This document shows positions 24,894-34,235 of a stretch of DNA of 64,000 bases, one piece after another. The translations under genes were made by a program, and so were the position numbers. The notes under the pieces are model-generated. The model saw only the letters and a program-made list of their open reading frames with translations. It had not been told where the DNA came from and ran no database searches. Origin of the DNA: Sphingobacterium sp. UT-1RO-CII-1 (GTDB lineage Bacteria > Bacteroidota > Bacteroidia > Sphingobacteriales > Sphingobacteriaceae); contig NZ_JAPPVJ010000009.1 of assembly GCF_026711005.1 (NCBI RefSeq), forward strand, positions 1 to 64,000, read 5' to 3'. Position 1 is the first letter of the stretch; each line of letters begins with the position of its first letter.

Positions 24894-25604
24894 ATGAGTT
24901 TAAGCAGTTATGTAATTCAGGATCGTGAGAAAATTGATCTCAATGATATTCGATTAAGTGCACAGAATAGAGAGCAACTGGACCAACTTTTAAAAGAGAA
25001 TCTGTATACAGAAAAGCTTCAAAAGTATAATCTTCCTGTTAATAATAAATTGATGCTTCACGGACCTTCAGGTTGTGGAAAAACATCGACAGCTAAGGCG
25101 ATTGCTCAAAAGCTGGGTAAAAATTTATATATATTAGATTTAAGTACCATTGTTTCTTCTAGAATAGGAGAAACTGCAATTAATCTTAAAAGTGTTTTTC
25201 AAAAGGTAGCACGAGAGCGAGCAGTTCTTTTTATAGATGAATTTGACCATATAGGCAAGGCTAGGGGAGGTGATGAAAGAGAGGTGGGAGAAATGCGACG
25301 TATGGTAAATACGTTGATTCAATTAATTGATTATTTTCCTGAAAATAGCCTTCTTATAGCTGCTACAAATCATTTGGATATAGTAGATCAAGCTTTAGTG
25401 AGAAGATTTCAGATCGTACTGACTTATGAACAGCCTAGTAAAGCTGAGTTGGATAGTTTTTATGAAGAGCTTCTACTACAATTTCCTGAACAATTTAGAA
25501 CCATAGATCGTGTGTATGATATTTCTTATGCAGAGACAAAAGATCATGTTTTTACAGCTGTTAAAAGAAGTATAATTGCAGATATTGAGTTACAGGGCAT
25601 GTAA
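24894..25604 (+). CDS. AAA family ATPase, single domain
   Basis: A 236-residue protein made almost entirely of one AAA module. Walker A GPSGCGKT at 57-64, Walker B VLFIDEFD near 110, sensor 1 AATNH, and arginine finger region ALVRRFQIVL are all present. There is no protease, nuclease or membrane domain, so it must act with a partner. It resembles the AAA proteins encoded with proteases or toxins in some defence cassettes, but the neighbours here are an M3 peptidase (divergent) and an EamA exporter starting four bases downstream. The target is unknown. Confidence 0.85.
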   Translation: MSLSSYVIQDREKIDLNDIRLSAQNREQLDQLLKENLYTEKLQKYNLPVNNKLMLHGPSGCGKTSTAKAIAQKLGKNLYILDLSTIVSSRIGETAINLKSVFQKVARERAVLFIDEFDHIGKARGGDEREVGEMRRMVNTLIQLIDYFPENSLLIAATNHLDIVDQALVRRFQIVLTYEQPSKAELDSFYEELLLQFPEQFRTIDRVYDISYAETKDHVFTAVKRSIIADIELQGM

Positions 25605-25608
25605 TATA

Positions 25609-26451
25609 ATGAAAGAAAATAAATCTAAAGCTGTACCAGCTGCATTATTGTCTATGCTGTGTGTACAATCTGGTGCATCTATAGCAAAACAACTGTTTCC
25701 TATTATAGGAGCTGCTGGTACAAGCATGATGCGTATTGGGCTGTCTGCTATTCTATTGACCATTATTAATAAACCCAAAGTTTCTGCGTTAACTTTAAAA
25801 CAGTGGAAGTACAGTTTGTTTTATGGTTTGGGAATTGGAGGGATGAATCTTATATTTTACTTTGCTATACAGCGTATTCCTTTAGGTTTAGCTGTCACAG
25901 TAGAATTTGTAGGACCATTGTTATTAGCGTTGTCGTTGTCTAGAAAAGTATTAGATGTGGTATGGGCTCTATTTGCTTGTGCTGGAATAATGATGATTGT
26001 ACCTTGGGATACAAATAGTGTAGATCCTATTGGTTTGTTATTGGCATTTATGGCAGGGGTGTTTTGGGCAGCTTATATTGTAATGGGCAGTAGAATATCT
26101 AAGGTAATGGATAGTAAAACAGCTGTTACTACCGGAATGTGGGTAGCTACTCTAGTCATTCTTCCTTTTGGTATTGTAGGAGGGCAGTTGGGGGCTATGG
26201 ATTGGATAATTTTTGTTAAAGCACTTCTTGTGGCTGTATTGTCAAGTGCTTTACCTTATACTTTAGATATGGTGGCCCTGAAGCAGCTGCCGGCCAAGAC
26301 ATTTAGTGTGCTAACCAGTTTACATCCGGCCTTTGCAGCTTTATCAGGACTTATTTTTTTACAAGAACATTTAAGTTTAATACAATGGGCCTCGATCAGT
26401 TGTGTTATAATTGCTAGTCTTGGAAGTACTATCTTTGGTCAAAAATCGTAG
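25609..26451 (+). CDS. EamA/RhtA-like exporter
   Basis: About 280 residues with ten predicted membrane helices in two EamA repeats (for example AAGTSMMRIGLSAILLTI in the first and LPAKTFSVLTSLHPAFAAL in the second). RhtA-type members export threonine, homoserine or other amino acids and metabolites. I placed the start at ATG 25609 (MKENKSK), four bases after the AAA stop; an in-frame start at 25576 would overlap the AAA gene. Cotranscription with the AAA ATPase is likely, but a shared function is not evident. Confidence 0.87.
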   Translation: MKENKSKAVPAALLSMLCVQSGASIAKQLFPIIGAAGTSMMRIGLSAILLTIINKPKVSALTLKQWKYSLFYGLGIGGMNLIFYFAIQRIPLGLAVTVEFVGPLLLALSLSRKVLDVVWALFACAGIMMIVPWDTNSVDPIGLLLAFMAGVFWAAYIVMGSRISKVMDSKTAVTTGMWVATLVILPFGIVGGQLGAMDWIIFVKALLVAVLSSALPYTLDMVALKQLPAKTFSVLTSLHPAFAALSGLIFLQEHLSLIQWASISCVIIASLGSTIFGQKS

Positions 26452-26486
26452 GGTTTCCATTTTATTATTACTACATAAAAAAAAGG

Positions 26487-27884
26487 TTACATAAATTTCT
26501 TTAAAAGGTTTATGATTTTGTGTTTTTTGTAATAGGGAGGATATACTACGTTGGCTGGTTGTAGTTTCGACTGATACACAATTGCACGTTCGTGCGAGAA
26601 AGACTTAAAGCCGTAAATACCATGACAACTTCCCATACCACTTCCATTAATACCTCCAAATGGTAGGTTAGGGTTAGAAACATGAACGATAACATCGTTA
26701 ATACAAGCGCCCCCAGAAGGGATATTCTTGAGTAAATGTTCAATAGTTTTTTTGTTTTTACTAAAGATATAGAATGCTAATGGTTTTGGTTTTTCATTTA
26801 TTATTTTAATAACCTGCGATAGCTCTTTATAGGGAATAATGGGTAGTATCGGTCCGAAAATTTCTTCTTGCATAATCCTGCTATTAAGTGCTGGATTACA
26901 TAAAATGGTGGGAGTAAATGTGAGTTCGCTGTCTAAGGTGCCACCCCAATATAAATCGGCCCCATTTTTAACGGCATCATCTAGTATGTCTTTTAACCGG
27001 TTGGCATGACGTTGATTAATTATACGGGCATAGTCTTGTGTGTTAATAGTCCCGTCATCATGAAAGAACATTTTCTTAGTAGCACTTTTATAGTACTTGA
27101 TAAATTCCTGTAATTTATTTTGATGAACAAAGACATAATCTGGAGCTATACAGGTTTGCCCAGCATTTATAAGCTTGCCCCAAGCGATTTTGTCTGCTGC
27201 ACCTTTAATATCAGTGTTTTGATCGATAATTACTGGCGATTTTCCGCCTAATTCTAAAGTAATGGACGATAAGTTTTCAGCAGCGGCTTTCATCACGATT
27301 TTGCCTATCTGGGGACTGCCGGTAAAGAATATATGATCAAAGGGAAGTTGTAACAATTGTTCTGATATGCTTTGATCACCTTCAAAGCACGCAATCTGAT
27401 TTTCCTCAAAGGCAATGTCAATTATTTTTTTGATTATTTTTGATACATTGGGGCTATATTCTGAGGGCTTTATAATAACAGAATTGCCTGCAGAAATTGC
27501 AGATATAAGTGGGCTCATAGTTAACTGGAAAGGGTAATTCCAGGGAGCTATGATTAAACTACTGCCTTTTGGTTGATACTGTATAGTGCTTTTTGCAAGT
27601 AAACTTGTAATTGTTCGTTTTGCACGTTTAGGTTTCATCCAGCGCTTTGTATTTTTTAAAGCAAAATCTAATTCACTATAGATAAATAATACTTCGGTAA
27701 TGGCTGACTCCATTTTGTTTTTTCGAAGATCAAGAAAAAGAGCTTCGTAAATTTCCTCTTCATAAGCTTCGATAGTGAGCTTTAGTTTCTTTAGGCTACT
27801 TATCCTTTGTTGGGCAGTACTATCACGTAGAACCAGTTTGTAGGCTTGTTGTTTTTGAAAAACCGAAGTTATTGCTGTGTTCAT
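26487..27884 (-). CDS. aldehyde dehydrogenase
   Basis: A 465-residue NAD(P)-dependent aldehyde dehydrogenase. Catalytic cysteine C245 (NAGQTCIAPDYVFV), general base E211 (LELGGKSPVI), APWNYPFQL and KPSEYSPN for the nucleotide, FTGSPQIGK for the Rossmann turn. The short form with C-terminal hydrophobic tail (INLLKKFM) fits the class 3 and coniferyl/fatty aldehyde branch. It is the last gene of the five-gene TetR locus, 18 bases after the diheme cytochrome gene. It should act in the cytoplasm, oxidising an aldehyde from the compound taken up by this locus; that substrate is unknown. Confidence 0.92.
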   Translation of the reverse strand: MNTAITSVFQKQQAYKLVLRDSTAQQRISSLKKLKLTIEAYEEEIYEALFLDLRKNKMESAITEVLFIYSELDFALKNTKRWMKPKRAKRTITSLLAKSTIQYQPKGSSLIIAPWNYPFQLTMSPLISAISAGNSVIIKPSEYSPNVSKIIKKIIDIAFEENQIACFEGDQSISEQLLQLPFDHIFFTGSPQIGKIVMKAAAENLSSITLELGGKSPVIIDQNTDIKGAADKIAWGKLINAGQTCIAPDYVFVHQNKLQEFIKYYKSATKKMFFHDDGTINTQDYARIINQRHANRLKDILDDAVKNGADLYWGGTLDSELTFTPTILCNPALNSRIMQEEIFGPILPIIPYKELSQVIKIINEKPKPLAFYIFSKNKKTIEHLLKNIPSGGACINDVIVHVSNPNLPFGGINGSGMGSCHGIYGFKSFSHERAIVYQSKLQPANVVYPPYYKKHKIINLLKKFM

Positions 27885-27902
27885 AGTTTATTTCATATGT
27901 GT

Positions 27903-28988
27903 TTAATTATTCGTGTTACTACTTTTCAATTCTTTGATCCATTGTCTAATTGTTTCTACTCCCTCCGTATGAATCAGCGTTCGGGCCAGTTCGGGCATAG
28001 CTGTACCAGCTTCTGTACTGTTCATTCGGTAAAATAGTATTGAATTATCTGGATCACCAGGTATTATATCAAAATCTAAACCTCCAGCACCGTTACCTGC
28101 AGATACGGGCATCTTACCAACTCCTAATCTTGTGAGGTCGTTCTCTTCATAATCTAAAAATAAACCTGTATTATAAGCATCTCCACCTCTCACGTGACAA
28201 TGTGCACAATTGATATCTAAATATGCCCGTGCTCGCTCCTCCAGAGTATACTTTTGTACATCTGTCCAGATAGGAAGAGCTGCGATTGTGTTTAATGCAG
28301 GTAAACCTGTAATAGCACCCTTTTCGGACCACTCTACTAATTGGCTTTGGCTATGCCCTTGTCGGATGAAGTTTAGGTTTCTAGCCTTTGGACCAATCGG
28401 AATAATTGCCGATTCGTTTATGTGGCAGCGTTTGCAATCATTGGTGTTGGGGACAAGGTAGGTTGTCTTTTTTTCTTCGCCTTTGTCATCCAATAAAGTG
28501 ATTGGTACTTTCGAACCACGGATATGCCTGTATGCTTCTGTCTGTTCATCGTTCCATAGATAATTCATAACTTTCCATTGATGATCTTTCGGATCCTTAG
28601 CCAATAAACGGGTTTCTATCATTATTTTTTCTCCCTTGGTGTTGATGTAGGCAAAGTTTTTAATAATTATGCTAGAGTCTGGGAAATGTAGAGGTCCCTT
28701 ATCTGTAAATTCTATCGGGTTACCTTGTGGAAGATAAATAAAACGATCTTTAACAGCATAATCTGTAAATAGACTTGAAGCTAAATCATAATAAATAAGA
28801 TCTTCACGTGCATTCAATTCTTTAAGTCTCCCCTTAAAGAATCCATAGTCGGATAGCTTATCTTTAAATTCAAAGTTTTGAATTTGTTCTGTTTTTTTTT
28901 CTGTTTTCTGTACGCAAGCCTGTTGTATCAGCACCATCGATATGATGCTGATCACAGAAAATAGGCTTATTATAATTTTCCTTTTCAT
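27903..28988 (-). CDS. diheme cytochrome c lipoprotein (SO2930-like)
   Basis: A 361-residue exported lipoprotein: signal peptide with lipobox ending at C25 (LIQQAC), then a mixed domain, then two haem-binding motifs, CKRCH at 185-189 and CAHCH at 261-265. The overall plan matches the SO2930 family of diheme c-type cytochromes, which are recurrently encoded beside a parallel beta-helix protein, as here. It lies two bases downstream of that gene. It probably passes electrons from a periplasmic oxidation to the respiratory chain. The donor and natural substrate are not known. Confidence 0.86.
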   Translation of the reverse strand: MKRKIIISLFSVISIISMVLIQQACVQKTEKKTEQIQNFEFKDKLSDYGFFKGRLKELNAREDLIYYDLASSLFTDYAVKDRFIYLPQGNPIEFTDKGPLHFPDSSIIIKNFAYINTKGEKIMIETRLLAKDPKDHQWKVMNYLWNDEQTEAYRHIRGSKVPITLLDDKGEEKKTTYLVPNTNDCKRCHINESAIIPIGPKARNLNFIRQGHSQSQLVEWSEKGAITGLPALNTIAALPIWTDVQKYTLEERARAYLDINCAHCHVRGGDAYNTGLFLDYEENDLTRLGVGKMPVSAGNGAGGLDFDIIPGDPDNSILFYRMNSTEAGTAMPELARTLIHTEGVETIRQWIKELKSSNTNN

Positions 28989-28990
28989 GT

Positions 28991-30277
28991 TTATTTACAT
29001 TGAAATGGGGCAATATTTGTGTTCGGTTTCCAATTTTCTCCTCCTTCTATATTTCGAAAGTCTGCAAAAACAAAAATGTTTTCACCGGGCTGGTCAATGC
29101 ATATATTGTCCGGGTTGATTTCTGTGCCATTTGTTAAAACATTACTTGTAACTCCGTCATATAAGATAGCAGGTATTCTTTTATTAGCTCTGTTTTCATC
29201 GAGCTTATTCAGTTGCGCTTCTGTCGCTATTAGTAGTTGGCCAATGCGGTGGGTGTATGCCGGTTCAGGAAATTTTTCGCCCATAGTAATGGTATTTCCA
29301 TAAATTTTTATGTTGCTAGGAATAGGGGAATATTTATCATTTATTTTTTCAGCTGCCTTATCATCGGTAGTAAAACCTGATGCAATAGTAATAGCAGAAG
29401 TGTTGTTTTCACTGATGTCATTCTGATAGATTTCTATATCAGAAGTAGAAAGTATGATGACCCCACTTCCTGGAGAGGCATTACCAACACCCCAGTATGT
29501 TCCAAAATGTCCAGAACGTGCAAAGTTTCTATGATTGTTATCATATATTTTATTGTTATATACTTTTACATTACCACCTCTCTGTGATAGATCAGGAAGA
29601 TCAAATATCAAAAAACCAGCTGTGTTGTTGTAAAACTCATTATCATAAACCTCTGCATCAGTTGTGTTTTCGATCTCGCAACCAGCTACATTTTTAGAAG
29701 CTTTACTATTCCTAACGATAGCTTTCTTTGTTTGTCCTACATAAATTCCGGCATCTGAAGCTCCTTCAGCATAGCAGTTTTCTACTAAAACATTCGAGCA
29801 CATGACGGGGTAAATACCATATCCACCGCTTGTTGAGTCAGCTTGGCTCCATATTGTATGAATGTTGGTGATATTTACATCATGTCCATTATTTATTTTT
29901 AACAGGTCGCCTTTTGAATCGCGTATCGTCATTGCATCAATTGTAAAGTTGTTTACATCAGTAACACGTAGACCTTCGCCTCCGGTTTCTTGTTTGGAAA
30001 AATCTAATATTGTTTTATCATATCCAGCACCTTGAAAAAGTATGTGTTTAACCTGTGCAATACTTAGATTGTCAAATTCATAATGTCCGGCCTCTAAATA
30101 GATATGTGTGCTGTCCTTTATATCTAGAAGGGCCTCTTCAATTTCGTCCTCCTGCCCGGGTTTGAAATTTAAAACAGTCGTATATACGCCTAGTTTTTCA
30201 GATTTATTTCCTGTACAGGCGAAAAAAGAAATACTCAGTAAAATGATAGCTAAAATGCCATTAATTAGTCTTCTCAT
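28991..30277 (-). CDS. parallel beta-helix lipoprotein
   Basis: A 428-residue protein with a lipoprotein signal (LLSISFFAC, cysteine at 21) and a right-handed parallel beta-helix built of NosD/pectate-lyase-like repeats over roughly 60-350. Repeated rungs such as GHDVNITNIHT, CSNVLVENCYAEGASDAGIY, KKAIVRNSKASKNVAG and DAEVYDNEFYNNTAGF are visible. These proteins usually bind or process a polymer or help metal delivery; no catalytic residues can be assigned. Two-base spacing to the diheme cytochrome gene suggests they form a complex or serve the same step at the outer membrane. Confidence 0.84.
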   Translation of the reverse strand: MRRLINGILAIILLSISFFACTGNKSEKLGVYTTVLNFKPGQEDEIEEALLDIKDSTHIYLEAGHYEFDNLSIAQVKHILFQGAGYDKTILDFSKQETGGEGLRVTDVNNFTIDAMTIRDSKGDLLKINNGHDVNITNIHTIWSQADSTSGGYGIYPVMCSNVLVENCYAEGASDAGIYVGQTKKAIVRNSKASKNVAGCEIENTTDAEVYDNEFYNNTAGFLIFDLPDLSQRGGNVKVYNNKIYDNNHRNFARSGHFGTYWGVGNASPGSGVIILSTSDIEIYQNDISENNTSAITIASGFTTDDKAAEKINDKYSPIPSNIKIYGNTITMGEKFPEPAYTHRIGQLLIATEAQLNKLDENRANKRIPAILYDGVTSNVLTNGTEINPDNICIDQPGENIFVFADFRNIEGGENWKPNTNIAPFQCK

Positions 30278-30303
30278 GATTTTTTAGTTTTATATTCAAT
30301 TTA

Positions 30304-33105
30304 TTATAATATGTTATAGGCATAGGAAACATAATATACAGCCCCAATGAATGGGTTGGCCATACCTGTAGAATAGTATTTATTGGTAATATTTGTCCCG
30401 CCGATCCTTATGCCCGAACGTGCTTTTATAATTTTGTAACTTATTTGTGCATCGATGACAGTAGAGCTAGGAACTGTGCCTTGTGCTAAACCGCCCCAGA
30501 CTTCATAATGATAGCTAGGTTTGTGGCGTAGTGCTGTACTGAAAGACCATACTTGTTTTTTACCAAAGCCACTATTGCCAAATTCCATGTTAATATGATA
30601 TTTTGGTGTATTAAAGTTGCTGATTTCACCCAGTTCTTTATTCTTGTTTTTATTTTTCATGAAATCTGAGTAATAGTTGACTTTGGACATAAAGTTATGT
30701 CCTAGGTCTACATCGATACTTGCAGCGTAACCATAAGTATTAACAGATTGTCCTCCATTTACAGCTATCGTGTATTGTGTCCAATCGCCATTGGTGCGGC
30801 TCCCCAGAAAAGCAGTGGGATCATTGTTACCTGGCGAGTTTCCAACTCCAGCGTAGTCAATGAAATTTTCCCATGTTGAGTAATATCCAAGTACATCAAT
30901 CATTACACGCCCCCCTAATAGAGCGGCATAACCAAGCTCAAAAGAATTAACTGACTGTGGCTTTATATCCTTATAGTCGTAAACTTTCAATATAGAAGCG
31001 TCTTTTGTTGACCTATATTCGTTTATACTGGCAATAGTATAGGGTTGATATTTATCGAACTGATAGAAGTCATTAAGAAGCATTTTAGACCCTCCGGCAT
31101 CAAAGTAACCAACTTCCATCATCGTGTTTTGTAAGGATTGAATATTGTTAGGGAAGCTATATGCATTTTGGTAAGAGAAACGTAAATAATTTTGTGGAGC
31201 AACGTCTAATACTAAAGATGCTCGTGATGTAACTTTTGGCGATTTAAAGAGTGAATTTTTATCGATTCGAAAAGAGGTGTTGATGGCTAAAGCATCGTCA
31301 AATACTTTTTTACCTAGGGACACATAACCACTATATTCTTTTATGTTTATCGGTTTTATCTCATCAGGGAATAAACTACCGTTGGAGTTGAGGTGGTACA
31401 GTCTATAGTTGACACCAGCGATGACGTCCATAAATTTTACTAGATTTGAAAAGTTATATTGGGCTTCAGCATTGTACATTTTACTTCTATCTGTAAATAA
31501 GGTGCCACCTTCGGCGATACGTTTGGATGTAATTTGATTTCTATACTTAAGAAATTCTGAAGAACCTAATTCCGGGCGATCCCTATCTGCGTAAGCGCGG
31601 GCCGCTATATTAGCATCCTGCTCACTCATGCCGCCCGCAAAACTACCAATTAAAGTAGTCAGGTAATCACCATACCATCCGTTTAAAGGATTATCCGCTG
31701 GACCTTCACTTGGTCGCCAAGCTTCGTTAATAAGTTGGGCTGTCGGTCCTGCCATAATCGCCTTGCCAGAGTTTTCCTGGGTGGTATATCCTCGAACAAA
31801 CCAATTGTCGCTTTTTAATTCTAAGCGGTATTGACCGATTTTAAAACCTTTCAAGTCATATCGGGTATTGTTTGTATAAACTATATCGCCCGTCCCGAAT
31901 GTCCCTGAGGCAATGAACTCTATATTTGGTTTAAACTTATAACGTAGTTCCGCATTGGCTTTAAAAATTTTTGCTTTGTTATTTAAAAAACCATACTCTG
32001 GATATCCTGTTCTTGATATGTAGTAGTTGTCTTTTCCTTCAGTTAGTTGATTAGTAAAATAATCAAAGCCCGGTATTTCTTGGCTTTGTATCATACCGAT
32101 CAAGTTAATCATATCCAGCATATCCTCTCGGGTTTGATCACCATACATATTGACACCTGCATAACCAGGATCTTCCATATAGTTTTTTCCGGGACCATGC
32201 TTGTTAGTCATATCGCTAGCAACCCAGTCTTTAGCCTGTGTATATTGAAGGTTCATTTTGAAAGCTAATTTTTCGTTTATTTTGCTTGCGTAACGGATAG
32301 CATAGTCGTAGTATGGTGAGGTGGAAATGGGATCGCCTTTTTTCTTACCATCGACATGATTAATACCCTGTGTTACTAATACACTTAAACCTTGATACTG
32401 GAAAGGGTTTTTACTATGCGTTACCATTGTTCCATTTAGACCACGCGAGCCATACAACGCTGAAGAGGCACCTGAAAGAAGCTCAATATTGTCTACATCA
32501 AGTTGGATAGGACCTAAAGCAGCACCTAGAGGAAAATTTAACCCTGGTGCTTGATTATCCATACCATCTACTATTTGTGTAAAGTTGGTATTACCGCTCA
32601 TATTAAAACCACGTGTGGTAACACTTGTAAATCCTAAGCTGGAGACTGTAACATCTACACCTCTTAAGCCTTGCATCATATCCATGTAATTAAGCTGCGC
32701 CGAACTGGTGATATCTTTGCTGCTTAGTTGTTCTATTGTTACTGGGGACGATAATTTGTTTTGTTGCATGCGACTGGCTGAAACAACGACGGCCTGTCCT
32801 AACATAGAAGCGGGAGGAAGTTTAATCTCCAGTGGAGTTGAAGCACTGGAAACCTTTACTTCTGTTGTTTCGAACCCTATTCCTGAAAAAACAAGGGTAA
32901 TCGGTAGTTGTTGGACGCTTAATTGGAAGCGTCCTCTATCATCTGAATACGTTCCGTCGGAAGTATTTTGAATCCGGATAGAAATAGCAGGAATGGCTTC
33001 ACCTGTGGAATTGTTTGTAACTGTTCCCTTAATCGTTTGCTGTGCTATAAGGAGCATAGGCGATAAAAGCGATAACATAGGAATTAATAATCTGAGCTTT
33101 TTCAT
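30304..33105 (-). CDS. TonB-dependent outer-membrane receptor
   Basis: A 933-residue receptor. Signal peptide ends at MLLIAQQ; a carboxypeptidase-regulatory-like domain follows (about 22-100: GTVTNNSTGEAIPAISIRIQ), then the plug (about 110-240: SAQLNYMDMMQGLRGVDVTV, GSSGASSALYGS-like YGSRGLNGTM) and a long beta-barrel. It imports a substrate through the outer membrane using TonB energy. There is no SusD partner next to it, so it is not a classical polysaccharide-utilisation pair. It is the second gene of the tetR locus, 142 bases from tetR and 26 bases from the beta-helix gene. Confidence 0.92.
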   Translation of the reverse strand: MKKLRLLIPMLSLLSPMLLIAQQTIKGTVTNNSTGEAIPAISIRIQNTSDGTYSDDRGRFQLSVQQLPITLVFSGIGFETTEVKVSSASTPLEIKLPPASMLGQAVVVSASRMQQNKLSSPVTIEQLSSKDITSSAQLNYMDMMQGLRGVDVTVSSLGFTSVTTRGFNMSGNTNFTQIVDGMDNQAPGLNFPLGAALGPIQLDVDNIELLSGASSALYGSRGLNGTMVTHSKNPFQYQGLSVLVTQGINHVDGKKKGDPISTSPYYDYAIRYASKINEKLAFKMNLQYTQAKDWVASDMTNKHGPGKNYMEDPGYAGVNMYGDQTREDMLDMINLIGMIQSQEIPGFDYFTNQLTEGKDNYYISRTGYPEYGFLNNKAKIFKANAELRYKFKPNIEFIASGTFGTGDIVYTNNTRYDLKGFKIGQYRLELKSDNWFVRGYTTQENSGKAIMAGPTAQLINEAWRPSEGPADNPLNGWYGDYLTTLIGSFAGGMSEQDANIAARAYADRDRPELGSSEFLKYRNQITSKRIAEGGTLFTDRSKMYNAEAQYNFSNLVKFMDVIAGVNYRLYHLNSNGSLFPDEIKPINIKEYSGYVSLGKKVFDDALAINTSFRIDKNSLFKSPKVTSRASLVLDVAPQNYLRFSYQNAYSFPNNIQSLQNTMMEVGYFDAGGSKMLLNDFYQFDKYQPYTIASINEYRSTKDASILKVYDYKDIKPQSVNSFELGYAALLGGRVMIDVLGYYSTWENFIDYAGVGNSPGNNDPTAFLGSRTNGDWTQYTIAVNGGQSVNTYGYAASIDVDLGHNFMSKVNYYSDFMKNKNKNKELGEISNFNTPKYHINMEFGNSGFGKKQVWSFSTALRHKPSYHYEVWGGLAQGTVPSSTVIDAQISYKIIKARSGIRIGGTNITNKYYSTGMANPFIGAVYYVSYAYNIL

Positions 33106-33128
33106 ATTTATAGTTAGTTGAGTTATAA

Positions 33129-33149
33129 ATCAAACTAAAATTATTTGAT
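33129..33149. promoter_or_regulatory. possible second TetR half-site upstream of the receptor
   Basis: Imperfect palindrome ATCAAA (33129-33134) and TTTGAT (33144-33149), sharing TCAAACT with the larger palindrome before tetR. It is 24 bases upstream of the TonB-dependent receptor start. The match is weak and may be chance in AT-rich DNA. Confidence 0.3.
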
Positions 33150-33247
33150 AAGCAATCAATAAAACCTATGGTGTGCGGCGGCATAATTTTGGGCTGCGAT
33201 TCTTTTTTTCTTAAAAAGAATAAGCAACACGGGGCATTTTTTTGTAA

Positions 33248-33853
33248 TTAGGTTTTTTTGACTCCCTTGAAAATTATACTTAACAAATATTTTGTATCTG
33301 CTAAGCTTTCTGTATAATTGATATTTGTTTCTTTTTTCAAAATGGCTTGTTGCTCTGTGTTATGTTTAAGTGCATTTGCAAAATTAATTAGAACAGAAGC
33401 CATATTTTTAGGATCGGATAATTTAATTTCGTTTTTATCTATAGCGTTTTTTAGTATATCGGTTAAAAATTCTTTTTCTCGTATCATTAATTTATCATAC
33501 AGCTCAAAGAAGCGTGGAAGAAGTTTTTCTACAGACTCTATCGATACACGATTCATGTTGAGTATATTGGTGTAATAATTAAATCTAGACTCTAAGTAAA
33601 AACTTATCTGCTCTTCTATACCAAATTTTGATAAAGTTGCTTCTTGTAACATGGTAATGTAATATTCTCCTTCTCGAAGTGCTGCTTCAATAAAGATGTC
33701 TTCTTTGTTTTTATAATAATAATAAAGCGACGATTTATTTAAGCCAACTGCTTTGGATATATCTTCTAGCGTTGTTTTTTCTAAACCATATTTTTCAAAA
33801 CACTCCATGGCCGCGCGCCCGATTTTTGCTTTAAATTCTTCTTTTTTACTCAT
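33248..33853 (-). CDS. TetR/AcrR family transcriptional regulator
   Basis: A 201-residue repressor-type protein. The N-terminal helix-turn-helix covers about 8-55, with KTTLEDISKAVGLNKSSLYY as the recognition segment and YYYKNKEDIF as the family-typical helix 4. The remainder is a helical ligand-binding and dimer domain. It is the first gene of the receptor, beta-helix, cytochrome and aldehyde dehydrogenase locus, so it probably senses the imported compound or its aldehyde. A 13-bp-arm perfect palindrome (33888-33916) lies 35 bases upstream of its start and is the likely operator. Confidence 0.93.
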   Translation of the reverse strand: MSKKEEFKAKIGRAAMECFEKYGLEKTTLEDISKAVGLNKSSLYYYYKNKEDIFIEAALREGEYYITMLQEATLSKFGIEEQISFYLESRFNYYTNILNMNRVSIESVEKLLPRFFELYDKLMIREKEFLTDILKNAIDKNEIKLSDPKNMASVLINFANALKHNTEQQAILKKETNINYTESLADTKYLLSIIFKGVKKT

Positions 33854-34235
33854 AGTTTCTAGATAAAGATAATTATTGATATTTGAAATTCAAACTTTTT
33901 GATAAAAAGTTTGAATAATTTATTTTTCACTTCCTTTGTTTTAAGGAAAAAACTAAATGTTATGTTAACAAGTTGTTTGTCTGTGGTAACATTTGCTTAA
34001 AAGATCATACTACGTTAACCATTGTTTTTTTTAGCTGCAATTTCTTCTTGATTGTTTTAACTTGGTTTAAAATATCTCTAAACGTGCTTCGAATAGAAAA
34101 AATATTTTTTTATCAGGATACACTAGTAATAATAAGCTTTTCAATAATCTTCTTAAGATTTGTAATTTGTTCTTTTGTAACATTTATGTTTAATATGTCC
34201 CGTGGTATCATTTGAAAGAGTAATTTTATTTTATC
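33854..34235. other. 382-bp divergent intergenic region
   Basis: Between leftward tetR and the rightward phosphoesterase gene. The tetR-proximal end holds the palindromic operator and a probable tetR promoter. The rest is very AT-rich; TAACATTT occurs twice (near 33988 and 34176), but no promoter, stable hairpin or convincing ORF is evident. Confidence 0.6.
33888..33916. promoter_or_regulatory. palindromic operator for the TetR regulator
   Basis: Perfect arms ATTCAAACTTTTT (33888-33900) and AAAAAGTTTGAAT (33904-33916) with a three-base centre. It overlaps a minus-strand TTTG that, 19-20 bases before a TATCTTTA, could be the tetR -33/-7 pair, so binding would block tetR transcription. It lacks GC content for a terminator and no gene ends here. 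Autoregulation is inferred. Confidence 0.6.

Noticed and set aside
24894-25604. AAA ATPase as part of a phage-defence cassette
   Set aside because: No nuclease, protease, toxin, reverse transcriptase or other effector gene adjoins it, so a defence role is only speculative.
33973-34215. Plus-strand open frame of 80 codons in the tetR/phosphoesterase spacer
   Set aside because: Composition is hydrophobic, low-complexity and AT-driven; it resembles no recognised domain and has no plausible start context. Treated as noncoding.
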